NCBI GenBank assembly: GCA_902651635.1
Contig: CACRSC010000134.1
Coordinates: 303,988 to 367,987, forward strand
Source of the DNA: Mastigamoeba balamuthi
Lineage: Eukaryota > Evosea > Mastigamoebida > Mastigamoebidae
Direction: 5' to 3'
DNA length: 64,000 nt
The notes under the pieces are model-generated. The model was not told the DNA's origin and searched no databases. It was given only the letters and a program-made list of their open reading frames with translations. Shown piece by piece: positions 43,510 through 54,762 of this stretch. Position 1 is the stretch's first letter. Each line of letters begins with the position of its first letter. Made by a program: the position numbers and the translations under genes.

Positions 43510-43819
43510 CACTATAACGTGAAAAGGAAACACGAAAGACAGTTCTGGGAATTGCCGTTTGTTCTGACTCGTGGACTCTGTTGGTTTATCTCATTACTGA
43601 AGGCCTTGCACTATCTCGGGACTTAGATGTGCCGCTGTGCCTTAGACCAATCGACCAGTGTACGGTGGACAATTTGATTTGAACAAACCGTTGGTTGAGG
43701 GTGCGGTTTTTGCACTGGGTATGCTGACGTGTCTGCTGAAGTTTTTCTGGAAGTATCTCGGCAACCCCCCTCTTTTTCATTTATCTCTCAAATACCACAC
43801 CGCGTGTGGTGTCCCGCCC
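43510..43819. other. Spacer between the tandem ATPase genes
   Basis: This 310 bp stretch is unlike the region upstream of copy 1 except for the last few bases. AAGTATCTCGG lies about 65 bp before the copy 2 start. No gene is seen. Confidence 0.4.
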
Positions 43820-46800
43820 ATGGAGTCCCTGATTAGAGAGGCAAACACCCAAAAAGAGCTCAAGGTACTCTCCACAGCGCCGGCGCCCGACTTCGTGCCG
43901 TCAGTGCTGACGGTAGGGCTGACCGGCTGTGGTGCACCTTGCAGGAGCTTGATTTCGAGCGTCTGCGCGAGTTCTACCAGAACAGTCAGCGCGAGCCCCT
44001 CACCAAGAAGAATGCCCGCGAGCTCCTGGCGTTCCTCCTCAGCAAGACCGGCGAGAAGACCGACAGCCCCGTGCAGAAGGAGCTCCGCCCCAAGGCCAAG
44101 GCTGGTGCGTTCTGCGATTCACCTCCCAAAGAGAAATTTGAGGGAAAACCCCCCGCACAGTCCGCAACGTCTTTTCAAGACTCTTCCGGACCGGTGTACT
44201 CGGAGATGTGACTTTCCCGCCCCACCCGTGCAGCTCTGGGGGTGCTGATGTACTTCTTGATGGAGGACGAGATGTTCCAGCACGAGTTTGAGCGCTACAG
44301 CTCGCGGACGCTGGCGAGCAAGCTCAAGCTGGAGCGCCACCTGCTCGAGGGCCCCGAGGAGCACCGCCGCACCGTCATCCGACTCCTCAAGGTCATCATG
44401 GACAAGTTCCCCAAGGTACCCGCACACTCCCAGGCAAGGGCGGTGCCGACAGAACTCACTGGGACCTCACTCCAATAGTTCGCGAATTGGAGGCTGCTTG
44501 TGAGGCCGCAGGCACACTCCTACGTCCTTCGGGGTCTCGCGGAGCTCGAGATGGCAGGCGGAGTGTGAGAAGTCACCCCTGTCCTCGTGTTCTTTGCGAC
44601 CGGTGCCTTACTTGTGCTTCTTATAGGACGTCGTCGCTCCCAACGCTCGAGAAGAGGCTGCCGCCACCCGGCTGCTACAACGAGCAGGAAGCCCAGGAGG
44701 TCATCAACATCTTCAACGTCAAGCCCGACATGGGCCTCACCACCGAGGAGGTGCGCAATCCCCAAAACTCAATTCAGTGCGGTTTGTAACTCTGGTGTGT
44801 TGCTGCGCAGGCCGCGGCGAGGAGGACGAGGTACGGGTTCAACGCGCTGCCGAGGCAGCCGCCGCCCTCGATCCTGAAGCTGCTGTACTTCCAGATCACC
44901 GACTTCATGGTCATGATCCTCTCCATCGTCGCCGGCATCGAGCTCGGCCTCCAGGAGTGGGCTGCCGCAGCTGTCCTCGGCCTCGTTGTTGTGCGTGCTT
45001 CCCTCCCTCGCACAGTCGCACAGACACAGACACCCGCTGTTCGACCACTCGTTTTTAACGCCGTCATTACGCTGCAGTTCTTCAACGTGCTGGTTGGCTT
45101 CATGCAGGAGCTCAAGGCCCAGCGCGCCCTCCGCGCCCTCGAGACCCTCCAGGTGCCCAAGGCGCAGGTCATGCGCGACGGCGAGCAGAAGATGGTGTCT
45201 GCGGAGGAGCTGGTGCCCGGGGACATTGTGCTGCTGGACGAGGGCTGCCAGGTCCCCGCGGACCTGCGTCTGTACGAGGCCGTCAACCTGCACGTCCTCG
45301 AGGCGCTGCTGACGGGCGAGGCAGAGCCGATCGAGAAGCACACCAAGTCGCTGCAGCAGCGGCACCTCGCGCTGGGCGACATGCGCAACTGCGCCTTCAT
45401 GTCAACGAGCGTCGTGCGCGGGCGCGGGTGCGGCGTCGTGACGGCGACGGGGAAGACGACGGAGGTGGGGAAGATCAGCAAGGCGCTGGCCAAGAAGGAC
45501 GACAACCAGACCATCCTGCAGCAGAAGCTCAGGGTCCTCGGCAAGGCCCTCGTCGCCATTGCCGTCATTCTCTGTGCCATCGTCGTGGCCATCTCTCTTC
45601 TGCGCTTGGGTCTCGCGCATCTGCTGGACAAGACCGCCGTTCGCGAGACGATCGAGCTGGGTGTCAGTCTCGGAGTCAGTGTCATCCCCGAGGGCCTGAT
45701 CGCGGTGGTGACCATCACGATGGCGCTGGGTGTCCAGAGGATGGCAGCGAAGAACGCCATTGTGAAGCGTCTGGCGTCGGTGGAATCGCTGGGGTCTATC
45801 ACGACGATCTGCTCGGACAAGACTGGCACCCTGACCGAGGGCAAGATGAAGGCTGAGGAGCTTCGGGTTGGTGGGAAACGGTATTGTTTCCTGGGATCAG
45901 GACTCGCCCCCACGGGTGATGTCCTTGAAATCGACACGGGGAACAAGGTCGACCCGGAGTTCTGCTCTGACGACCTGCTGCGTGCTGCGATGTGCTGCTC
46001 GCTGTGCAACAATTCCGCTATCGTACGGGCTGATATAATTGTTATGGCGTCTAACTCAATTGGTTCAGAACTACGATGACGTGAAGGGCGTGTGGGAGCC
46101 CACGGGGGACCCGACGGAGGTGGCCATCCTGATCGCGGGTGAGAAGCTGAACCGAGGCAAGTCGTTCTGGCAGTCGTTTGGCTGGGAGTTTGTGGACGAG
46201 GTGCCGTTCGACAGCGACCGCAAGTGCATGAGCGTCCTCTACCGCCTCTCCAAGCCCGGAGCTGCTGGCATCCCCGGCGACGGCACTGCAAACTCTCCAG
46301 ACGGTGCAGGCCAGGCAGGGCGAGGGATCATGTTGGCCAAGGGAGCCCCCGAGGCCATGATCAAGCGCTGCACCCACGCGGTCATCCGCAACGGCGGAAG
46401 GGCACCTCTGGACGCTGACATTCTGGCGGACATCGACAAGACCGCACTCGAGATGGCTTCTCGCGGTCTGCGTGTGCTCGGCCTCGCCTACCGAGCGTTT
46501 CCCGTATCTCCGGCGAAGGAGCAGTACGAGAAGCTTGAGATGTTGGAGACGGAGCTCGTGTTTGTGGGTCTGATCGGTCTGATCGACCCTCCACGCATGG
46601 AGGTGCGCGATGCCATCGAGAGGTGCAAGGACGCAGGGATCCGAGTGTGCATGATCACGGGCGACCACCCGCTGACGGCGTACGCCATCGCGGTGCAGCT
46701 GGGCATCGCGGAGAAGGGCGAGGAGGAGCAGTCCCTGCTCAAGGGCGCCGACATCGACGCCGTCTCCGACTCCAACATCGACCTTCTGGCTGACCTCAAC

Positions 46801-47853
46801 CCCTTCCCCAGCGGTGCCTTGCTTGCCCATTCCTCCCATCCTCCGAGAGGGAACTCATCTCGATGTTCGCTGTCCGCAGTGTTCGCGCGAGTGAGCCCGC
46901 AGCACAAGCTGAAGATCGTGCAGGCGCTGAAGATGAGGAACGAGATCTGCGCGATGACGGGCGACGGCGTCAACGACGCGCCGGCGATCAAGTCGGCGCA
47001 CGTGGGAGTGGCCATGGGGAAGACGGGGACAGACCTGACCAAGGACGCGGCAGACGTGATCCTGATGGACGACAACTTCAGCACGATCGTGGCGGCCATC
47101 CGGGAGGGCAGGCAGATCTACGACAACATCAAGAAGTTCATCCTGTACCTGCTGAGCTGCAACAGCTCCGAGATCTACGTCGTCCTGTTCTGCGCCATCG
47201 TCGGCCTCGAGCCCCCGTTCACCCCCATCATGATCCTCTGGGTCAACCTCGTCGCAGACATCCCCCCCGCCCTCAGCCTCGGCGTCGACCCCCAGGAGCG
47301 CGACATCATGACCCGCCTTCCCCGCGACCCGCGTCGTGGCATCTTCAACTGGAAGACGGTGGTGCTGCTGCTGTACCAGGGCATGAGCATGAGCTCGTTC
47401 ACGGTGCTGCTGTACTGGCTGTGCCTCAAGTACGAGGAGCCCGAGGCCAACGTGCCCAACCAGCAGGAGCCCTCGACCTCCGAGGGCCGCGATGGCCTGA
47501 TGCGCGCACGCACGCTGTGCCTGGTGTCGCTGACGTTCATGCAGCTCGTCCACGGCTTCCTGTCCCGCAGCGTCAAGAACTCGGTGTTCAACAGGGGCAT
47601 CTTCGACAACCGCTGGCTGGTGGGCGGCATCTCGCTGAGCGCCGTGCTGATGGTGTGCGGCATGTACATCCCCGGGGTCAACACGCAGCTGGACCAGGTG
47701 CCGCTGCCAGCGATCGACTGGGCCAAGATCGCTGGTGTGTGCGCGGCTCACACGGCCCTCGTGGAGCTCTACAAGCTCGCACTGCGCGTGTCGTCCAACC
47801 GCACCAGGCGCATCAACGTCAACGGCAGGGCCCAGTTCTACGATGAGGTCTAA
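43820..47853 (+). CDS. P2-type cation-transporting ATPase, tandem copy 2 (intact)
   Basis: Exons 43820-43864, 43945-44104, 44234-44415, 44479-44564, 44627-44750, 44811-44990, 45078-46022, 46069-46813 and 46880-47853 sum to 3,441 nt, a clean 1,146-residue frame. Exon sizes equal those of copy 1. Actuator, DKTGTLT, KGAPE and TGDGVNDAP motifs are all present. Parts of both exons and introns are almost identical to copy 1: the sixth intron and about 430 bp of the last exon differ by only a few bases. Other introns are quite different, which suggests gene conversion. Short N-terminal differences (HSARSLAS against YSSRTLAS) and the loop after DKTGT separate the two proteins. The N-terminal extension has no family I can name. 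Confidence 0.92.
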
Positions 47854-48217
47854 AGCCGTGCCTGACCCGCGTGGCGTGGTGGGCGTCTGCCCCCCCCCTG
47901 CACTACACGCAAGAGAAAAGTCATACCGACCTTAGCAATTCCGCGGAATTCGCATGTCACAGGAACGGTAGTTGTCGAGAGAAAAAGCACGGCTGCGCAG
48001 CCGAAGAGCAAGGTGTAAAGACATTAAAACCCTGCGGACAAAGGCGAGGGAGAGGCGAGATTAAAAGCCGTGAGAGCGCACGTGGGGGGATCGTGTGGTA
48101 GGAGCGTGGGTGGTTCAGTGGACAAAGGTGGGGAGAGAGAGGGCACAGAAGTGAGAAAGTGAGAAGGGGGGGAGGCGAGGAAATAAAGAGAGCGGCAAAA
48201 GCGGAATGCCAACGGGC
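47854..48217. other. Intergenic between convergent genes
   Basis: This is a purine-rich stretch (many GAGAGAG and GGGGAG words) between two convergent 3' ends. No gene is seen. Confidence 0.4.
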
Positions 48218-48835
48218 TCAGATGTGGCCGCTGAGTGCCTCTGGGGTCGCCGCGCCCATATCCCCCTCGGGGCGCATCGTCTGGCGCGCCTTGACCGCCG
48301 CCGGCGCCTGCTGCGCGCGCGGGGGCGACGCCGGGAGCGATCGCGAGAGCGCCGGCGAGGCGGCGGCAGCGGCGGCCGCAGGGGCGGCGCTGAGGGGGGC
48401 GCTTGGGGCGCTGCTGGGGAAGAGCGGGTCGAGGACCGGGTGGGCGGGCTGGTCCTGGCGCTCGAGCGCGTCAAAGTCGAACTTGTCGAGCCACTGCTCG
48501 ACGCCGGCCCACAGTTCTGGTTCCGCGCGGCGGTCGCGCGTCGCCATCACGTGCTTGAGCGAGAAGCGGCGCGGGATGAGCTTCCAGAAGCCCACGTCGA
48601 GCCCGCCGGCCATCTTGGGCGCGTCGAGGCTGATGAGGACCACCGAGGGCTCGAACGGGGGCCGCAGGATCGCGCCGCGGCGGACCAGGGCTCGCATGCA
48701 CTGGTCCGAGTAGAGCCAGCTCCTGCGCAGCGTGCTCCGGACGCTCTCGTCGGGCACGGCGGGGTCGGCGGCCTTGCGCTCCTCCCGGAACGCATAGAAC
48801 CTGCGCCCGCCCTTGGTCTCGATCATCATCTTCAT
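48218..48835 (-). CDS. Protein of unknown family (paralogue of 29923-30492)
   Basis: This is a single exon of 205 residues. It aligns along its first 120 residues with the gene at 29923: MKMMIETKGGRRFYAF, VRSTLRRSWLYSDQCMRALV, GAILRPPFEPSVVLI, LDVGFWKLIPRRFSLKHVM, EPELWAGVEQWL. The tail is Ala/Pro/Ser-rich and different from its relative. Longer upstream frames exist, but the shared MKM start supports 48835. Basic and aromatic residues are conserved in the core, with no membrane span or signal. I cannot assign a function. Confidence 0.75.
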   Translation of the reverse strand: MKMMIETKGGRRFYAFREERKAADPAVPDESVRSTLRRSWLYSDQCMRALVRRGAILRPPFEPSVVLISLDAPKMAGGLDVGFWKLIPRRFSLKHVMATRDRRAEPELWAGVEQWLDKFDFDALERQDQPAHPVLDPLFPSSAPSAPLSAAPAAAAAAASPALSRSLPASPPRAQQAPAAVKARQTMRPEGDMGAATPEALSGHI

Positions 48836-50415
48836 CTCCGCTGTGTGCCTGCGTGCTCTGGTCTCTGCCTGCTGCTGCTGCGCTTCCTTGCACCGGGCTG
48901 GGGAACCCCCTCTGCGGGGTGCGGGGTCCGCGTGGGTCTCGCGGCGGGTGCGGTAGCTAACAAGGATAAAAAGTGCTGCAACATGCGGCAGGTGCGGGTG
49001 CATTTCTATCGTTGAATTGGTGGATTCTGAACGTCCCGCACCTGTCTGACGCGCGGCTTGGCGGTGCTGCGATGCGTGCGGGGGGCGGGTGGCGCGCGGT
49101 ACCGTGAGCGCTGGCGCCGGGCGTGGCCTTGTGGCTGACTTCTTCCCCTTCGGTCGAAACAGTTATAAATCAGACGAAATACAAAGGGCCGAGCCGATGA
49201 CTGCTTTTCCTTAATCAAGACCTCCACACAGGCGCCCACGTCCTCGCAGGAAGAGACGTCATATGTCTGCGGGCAACCTGTGCGGTTCCCGCAGGCGAGA
49301 GCCGACGGAGACCAGGTGAAATCTCGGCCTCAGATTGCCGCGGGATTGTGTCCGGAGCTCCCCTGCCCAGCAGCGAATCCGCTCCAGCCACGTCACTGCT
49401 GATAGCATTTCCCCTCGAGGCCCGCGTGCAGGAGTGTGAGCCATACGCTGATTGTGCTTTTCCCGATATTCTCTGAATGTTCAAGAACTACGAATCACCG
49501 ACACAGAAACAGCACGAGGCGGTCCGAGACCCAGCAAGAAGTCACGCGAGAACGGCGAATGTTCAAGGACGTTGCGCGGAAGGGTGACCACCCGGGGCAA
49601 GGGGAGAAGCACAGAGAGAACCTTCACCGATCATGCTCTACCGATTCCGATAACACTAGGCACACATGGGGTGTCTCTTGTGATTCTATTCATTACGGGT
49701 GACTTCCACATGCATTCCCGGCATTCTGCTACTTGTCTGCGCAATTCGCGCAGATATGCGGGGGTCGATCACGGGCGAGCCCTGACAACTCGGCGGGGCG
49801 AGATCGCCTGCGATTTGAGGCGTCCACGCCCCCCACCGCCCAAGCTGGGGCTATTTCTGGGCGGTCGGAAAAGGGTCCGATTGATAACACTACAGAAACT
49901 AATCCAGCACTTATTGCGCTGGGGCTGCACCTAGCGTGGCACGCTGGGTCAGAGTGGGCAGCAAGATCTTCCACGGCCCTGCTTTGTCTCACCCCCGATA
50001 AGCCAAAGAAGGGCATGCCAGGATGTCATCCACCCCTCGCCCTTGTCCTGCTTTGGCTACAACCCCCGATCGGGATGGCTCGTCTTTCACCCTTTACTAC
50101 TTCAAGGACGTGCACTTTACCAGTTTGTCCTCTAGTGGTTTCGGCTGAGACAAAGTAGGCCTCTAGTAGAGATAATCGGTTGCGTGCTTTTCAGTTGACT
50201 GATCGCAAACGGAAGGTGTACACGTGTCTCCAATTTCTCCGGTGATGTAGGGTGGCTCGCAACCGAAGGGCGGATTCTGGCGAATATCTGCGGACATCAA
50301 AACGGGCGATGACGAGGGCGGAGGAGTTCAGAGTTTATTGTGTACCGAGCTGAGTACCGCCCACGCGCACGTTGCTCCCGTCCCCAGCCCTCTTCAAGTC
50401 GTCCCTGCAGGATAC
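48836..50415. other. Large intergenic region, no gene recognised
   Basis: This 1.6 kb stretch holds only short frames. The longest (49733-50158, 141 codons) is low in coding character. CGAATATCTGCGG lies about 135 bp upstream of the ornithine decarboxylase start. I looked for tRNA B boxes, SRP-like and snRNA-like motifs and saw none that convinced me. Confidence 0.4.
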
Positions 50416-52263
50416 ATGGACAAGGCCTCCACCATCGAGAAGAGCATCCTCAGCGTCCTTGCTGAGAAGCCCGACTCGCAGGACCCCTTCTACCTCGTCG
50501 ACCTTGAGGTGCGCTCACACCCCCGCGATTCCCCTCCTCCCCTTCTTCTGGCGCTTCTCGTTCGGTTCTCCGGCGGTTTCCTCCGGGTGTGTGCGTGCGC
50601 GTGGCGTGGCGTGGCAGGGGGGTCATGCTCCGTTTCTCCTCGCCCCTGCTGGCGTCGATTATTTTTCTGCATTGTTGCTTCCTCGCATTTTCCCGTTAGT
50701 GGATGCCGCACCCAGCGCCTCACACCCGCGGGATCGCTGTGCGGTGTGGGCTTTCGCTTTTCCCCCTCCCCCCGCGCACGCGCCTCCGGGGCTCTGCGTC
50801 GTGCCACGCTTTTGCCTGTTATTTTCTCGCTTTTCCCCCCCGCTGCGCTCTGCCACCGCGCTGTGGCTGGAGCGGCCAGCCCGCTCGCCTGGCTTGGCAG
50901 CCATTTCGAAAGCAATAGAATTGTATAGCACACCCAAACCCAATGCGAACATGAACCTGCACAGCCGAATTCAGAAAACTTGAAGCAAAAGAAAACTTGA
51001 AGCAAAAGAAGTAGGCGAGTTGGGCTCGTCGCTAATTTCGTGCCCCCTTCTTGCGAGCAGACGCTGGTGTCACAGTACCTCCAGTGGCGCCAGTACCTGC
51101 CGATGGTGGAGCCGTTCTACGCGGTGAAGTGCAACCCGAATCCCGCGATCCTGCACACGCTTGAGAGGCTGGGGACTGGGTTCGACTGCGCGTCGCGCGA
51201 CGAGATGGACCGGTGCCTGGACATGGGCGTGGCCCCCGAGAACCTGATCTTCGCCAACCCGTGCAAGCTCGAGTCACACATTCTCCACGCCAAGGTGCGC
51301 AACGTGCGCAAGATGACGTTCGACAACGAGGACGAGGCCCTCAAGATCGCGCGGCTGTACCCCGAGGCCGAGCTGGTGCTGCGCATCATCACCGACGACA
51401 GCAGCTCGCTGTGCAAGTTCAGCTCCAAGTTTGGCGCGCTGCTCCAGGACGCGCGCGCGCTCCTGAAGGCCTGCCGCGACTGCGGCGCCAGGGTCGTCGG
51501 CGTCAGCTTCCACTGCGGCAGCGGCTGCGAGGACCCCGCGGCGTTCGGCAAGGCCGTCCGCGACGCCGCCGAGGTCTTCGCGATGGGCAGGGAGTTCGGG
51601 TACGAGATGAACCTGCTCGACCTCGGCGGCGGCTGGCAGGGCGACGACCGCATCAAGCCCGCGCTCAGGGACGTGGCCGCGCACATCGTCCCCGAGCTGT
51701 GGCGCTTCCCCGCGGGCACGCGCATGATCGCGGAGCCCGGGCGCTACTTCGCGTCCAAGAGCCACACGTGCGTGCTGCGCGTGCACTCGCGCCGCGTGAT
51801 CAGGGACGCGGCGGGCAGCCCCGTCAAGGTGCTCTACTACGTCAACGACGGGGTCTACCAGTCGTTCAACTGCATCTTCTTCGACCACCAGCACCCGATG
51901 CCGCGCATCGTCCCCGACAAGAACCACCCGGGGCAGCTCGACGAGGGCGCCGTCAGGGTCCCCAGCACCGTCTTTGGCCCGACGTGCGACTCGCTCGACT
52001 GCATCTGCAAGGACCTCCCGATGCCGCTGCTCGAGGTGGGCCAGTGGATGTACTTCGACCACATGGGCGCGTACACGACGGCCGCCAGCACCCGCTTCAA
52101 CGGGTTCGCGGGCGCGGCCACGTGCCACTACATGTGGGGTGACAAGTTCATCGACAACATCTTCGAGGTGCTCGCGGGCGGCAGCCTCCCCGGCCTCCCC
52201 ACGCGCTCCAAGAGCGTCCCACCCCTGCTCGAGCAGGAGCCCATTTCCGAGGTCGTCGTCTGA
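50416..52263 (+). CDS. ODC: Ornithine decarboxylase (fold type III, PLP)
   Basis: Exons 50416-50508 and 51061-52263 give 431 residues. The enzyme converts ornithine to putrescine, the first step of polyamine synthesis, as a cytosolic homodimer. Conserved sites are the cofactor lysine in FYAVKCN, HCGSG, the phosphate-binding LDLGGGW, EPGRYF, and FGPTCDSLDCI with the catalytic cysteine donated across the dimer. YTTAASTRFNGF closes the family signature. There is no N-terminal extension. The single intron is 552 nt, several times longer than any other in the window, and ends with a tandem 17-18 bp repeat before the acceptor. The acceptor GCGAGCAG joins DLE to TLVSQYL in phase. Confidence 0.96.
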
Positions 52264-52703
52264 GCTTCTCTCAGAAGCCACGCTGGCGTTGATCGGTCCG
52301 GGCTTCATCACACCCCCCTGTCTGAGTGCCATGAGGAAGAAGGCCTCAAAGAGGCCCCCAAAAACACAAACCCACCACCCTCCCCCGGACGACCCCAGCA
52401 CAGGAAGCAGCTGGCCCCTATGCCCCCTCGCCCTCACAGTTCTCCTCCACGCGGAAGGGGCAAGCTGGCAAATAGCACAGAACTTTGGCAGTCCTGTCCG
52501 GCGTTGCCCAACTTCCTTTTTTCCGTGGCTGACTGAGAAAATCGCCGGAAAGATACATATCAGCAAGAGGCCTCGCAGTTTTGGCGCAGCGGGTGTATCG
52601 TCAGCCGACCCCGCTCCAGCGCCCGAGCTGCCGCCAACTCCTCCCGCACGCACCCCGCTTGGCATTTCGCGAAAAAGCTGCCCTCTCTGCAACGCTATCC
52701 GCC
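52264..52703. other. Intergenic, no gene seen
   Basis: This gap of 440 bp follows the ODC stop. GAAAGATACATATCAGC lies about 150 bp before the next start. No frame was accepted. Confidence 0.4.
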
Positions 52704-53606
52704 ATGAACAGGGACAGGCTCGGCGTCCTGAGGGGCTCGTGCGCTGTGCCGAGCTGCGCCTGCCTCTCGTTCGACTCGCTCCCGTCGAACCCGTCGTGCA
52801 AGCACTGCGGGTGCGGCAACGCTCCTCCACTCGGCGTCGGTCCGGGGGAGGGGGGAGGGTGCTCGCGTGACTGTGCTCACCTGCAGCCCACGATTTCCAG
52901 GCATTCCGCGGCGCAGCACGCGGCTGTTGACGAGCTGATCGACTCGGCGCAGTCGGTGCAGCTGACGTCGCTGGCATCGGCCGAGACACAGTCCTCGATG
53001 TCGACGGAAGAGGTCTCGCGGCCGAGCCCCAGCCTGCCGCGCACGGCTCTCGTTGTGGCCGCGGCGGCCCTGCTGAGCCCAGTTCTCGTTCTGGGCGTTG
53101 TGATGCTCCCCCTGCATCCGGCGCTGCTCATAGCGGCCTGTGGCTTCGCCTTTGATCCGTCGATAGCGCTGCGAGAGAGGGCTGCGTGCGTGGCCCAGGT
53201 GTGCGCGCTGTGCTCGACATTGGTCCTGTTCTCCGGGGGCCTGTCCGTGATGGCCGGGTGGCCGGCTGCTGCCTGCGGCCTATTCCTGCGCACGCCGTAT
53301 GTGTGGCGATCAATCGTCTCCTCGCGGTCCTCGCGGAGCCCAGTCAGCGGGTCTCTGCGATTCACGGTTGTGTGGGCATTGCAAGGCGTGCACGCGATCG
53401 AGGACGTCGTCGCGCTTGTCGCGCTGGCGCTGCTTGCCGTTGCGGTGCCTCGCAGGGCGCAGTCGGTGGTGATGCGATCGAGGGAGCTTGGGTGGCAGGA
53501 TGGATACGTGGATGGCGGATGGCGAGGCTTTGTGTGGCTCGAGTACAGCTGCTGTCCGTGGTCGTGGCGGCGCCAGGGGCGCGGAACTGCCCTCATAGAC
53601 ACCTGA
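52704..53606 (+). CDS. Zinc-knuckle plus multi-span membrane protein, family unknown
   Basis: Exons 52704-52810 and 52901-53606 give 270 residues. The N-terminus has paired cysteines and a histidine (GSCAVPSCACLSF ... CKHCGHSAAQH) that look like a small zinc site. The splice is what creates CxxCGH, because unspliced reading gives a Gly-rich stretch instead. Four or so hydrophobic helices follow (ALVVAAAALLSPVLVLGVVM, LCSTLVLFSGGLSVMAGW, IEDVVALVALALLAVAV). The end is aromatic and Cys/Trp-rich. I do not recognise the family. Confidence 0.6.
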   Translation: MNRDRLGVLRGSCAVPSCACLSFDSLPSNPSCKHCGCGNAPPLGVGPGEGGGCSRDCAHLQPTISRHSAAQHAAVDELIDSAQSVQLTSLASAETQSSMSTEEVSRPSPSLPRTALVVAAAALLSPVLVLGVVMLPLHPALLIAACGFAFDPSIALRERAACVAQVCALCSTLVLFSGGLSVMAGWPAAACGLFLRTPYVWRSIVSSRSSRSPVSGSLRFTVVWALQGVHAIEDVVALVALALLAVAVPRRAQSVVMRSRELGWQDGYVDGGWRGFVWLEYSCCPWSWRRQGRGTALIDT

Positions 53607-53911
53607 GTGGTCTGAGCTCCCTTCCCTCCGCAGCCTTCAGATGGAACTAAGCTGCACGGATGTGTTGATACTTGGGAGTTGCAACATGCAGGGTCCTTTT
53701 GCTACCGATGGTCAAGGACACATCACGCCTGTCAGTGGTCGTGATGTGGCCTTAGGCCAGAGAAGTCCCGCAGGCGCGAGACCGAAAAGATCACAAGGAG
53801 TTCCCACTGTATTCGGCAAGGGACTGCCAGGGAAGAGGGGCGTGCGTGTTTACACATGAAAAGCAGCTGATCAGCTCGGCACACCACACAGAGAGGCCCT
53901 CTGGTGTGCGC

Positions 53912-54596
53912 TCAGTGCCAGTCCTCGCGCTCCTCGAGCGCCCCGCTGGCGGTCGAGCAGGACTGCCCGTTGGCCTTCAGGATGCAGTGCATGAGGCGGT
54001 GGCGCGCGTCCTCGTCCGCGTAGCGCGTCTGGCGCACGGCAAACGCCTTCACGGCCTCTGTCGTCGCGCGGCGCTGATTGTCCACCGCCATCTCCAGCGC
54101 CTCGGCCGCGTGCGCGAGGTCGTCGATCTCGCGTGCGAGTCTGTTGTTGTTCTTGTCCATTTCCGCCAGAGCCTTCCGCGACAACCCCCCACCGCATTTT
54201 TTCGTTTGGTTCGCGCGTCAATCACACCTCCTCCCTCGTGTTTTGTGACGCTTTATGACGCACCTTGTCGATGACGTCGTCGGGGTCCTCCTGCGCTGCC
54301 TGCTGCTGGTGGGGCTGGGAGGTCTGAGTCTGCTGCTGCTGGGGTGCGTGCTGCGGCTGCTGCTGCTGCTGCGGGGCAAACTGCTGCTGCTGGTGGAGCT
54401 GGGGCTGCGGCTGGGGCTGGGGCTGGGGCTGCTGGTAGTAGTAGGGCTGCTGGGGCTGCGTGCCAAAGAGCGCCTGCTGGGCCGACTGGGGCTGCGGGGG
54501 AGCGGGCAGCATCGCGTAGCCGAAGAAAGACTGCGGCATCTGCGCGTACTGCTGCTGCTGCCACGCGGCGTTCTGGACGGCGTACGGGTTCATCAT
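53912..54596 (-). CDS. Glutamine-rich protein with C-terminal coiled coil
   Basis: Exons 54596-54264 and 54172-53912 give 197 residues from MMNPYAV. The first 105 residues are rich in Gln, Pro and Tyr (Q runs and PQPQ repeats). The rest is helical and coiled-coil-like (MDKNNNRLAREIDDLAHAAE). The acceptor of the intron reads AAG rather than CAG. A CAG acceptor-like site just upstream of the chosen ATG leaves room for another 5' exon. Possible roles include transcription or nucleoporin-like scaffolding, but nothing is specific. Confidence 0.55.
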
Positions 54597-54671
54597 CTTC
54601 GCGACGCGCACCTGCCAACACACAAACCCAACCACAAGCTTCCTCGGAGAAAAAGGAGATCCTTGTGGTCG

Positions 54672-54682
54672 GGGATATTTTT
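54672..54682. promoter_or_regulatory. GATATTTTT motif in a divergent promoter
   Basis: GGGGATATTTTTCC lies between the divergent starts at 54596 and 54763. Confidence 0.3.
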
Positions 54683-54762
54683 CCTCGAGTGATAGATTCG
54701 CGGATCTTTCAGCGACGGGAGGTGGGGGCGTGTGGGTTCAGCAGAAGTAGGTTCCCGGCGCG

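Noticed and set aside
44769-47751. Long minus-strand frames across the ATPase genes
   Set aside because: They mirror the plus-strand coding sequence of both copies and are Arg/Leu/His-rich shadows.
49733-50158. 141-codon frame as a gene
   Set aside because: It has low coding character, no splice-supported extension and no relative I recognise.
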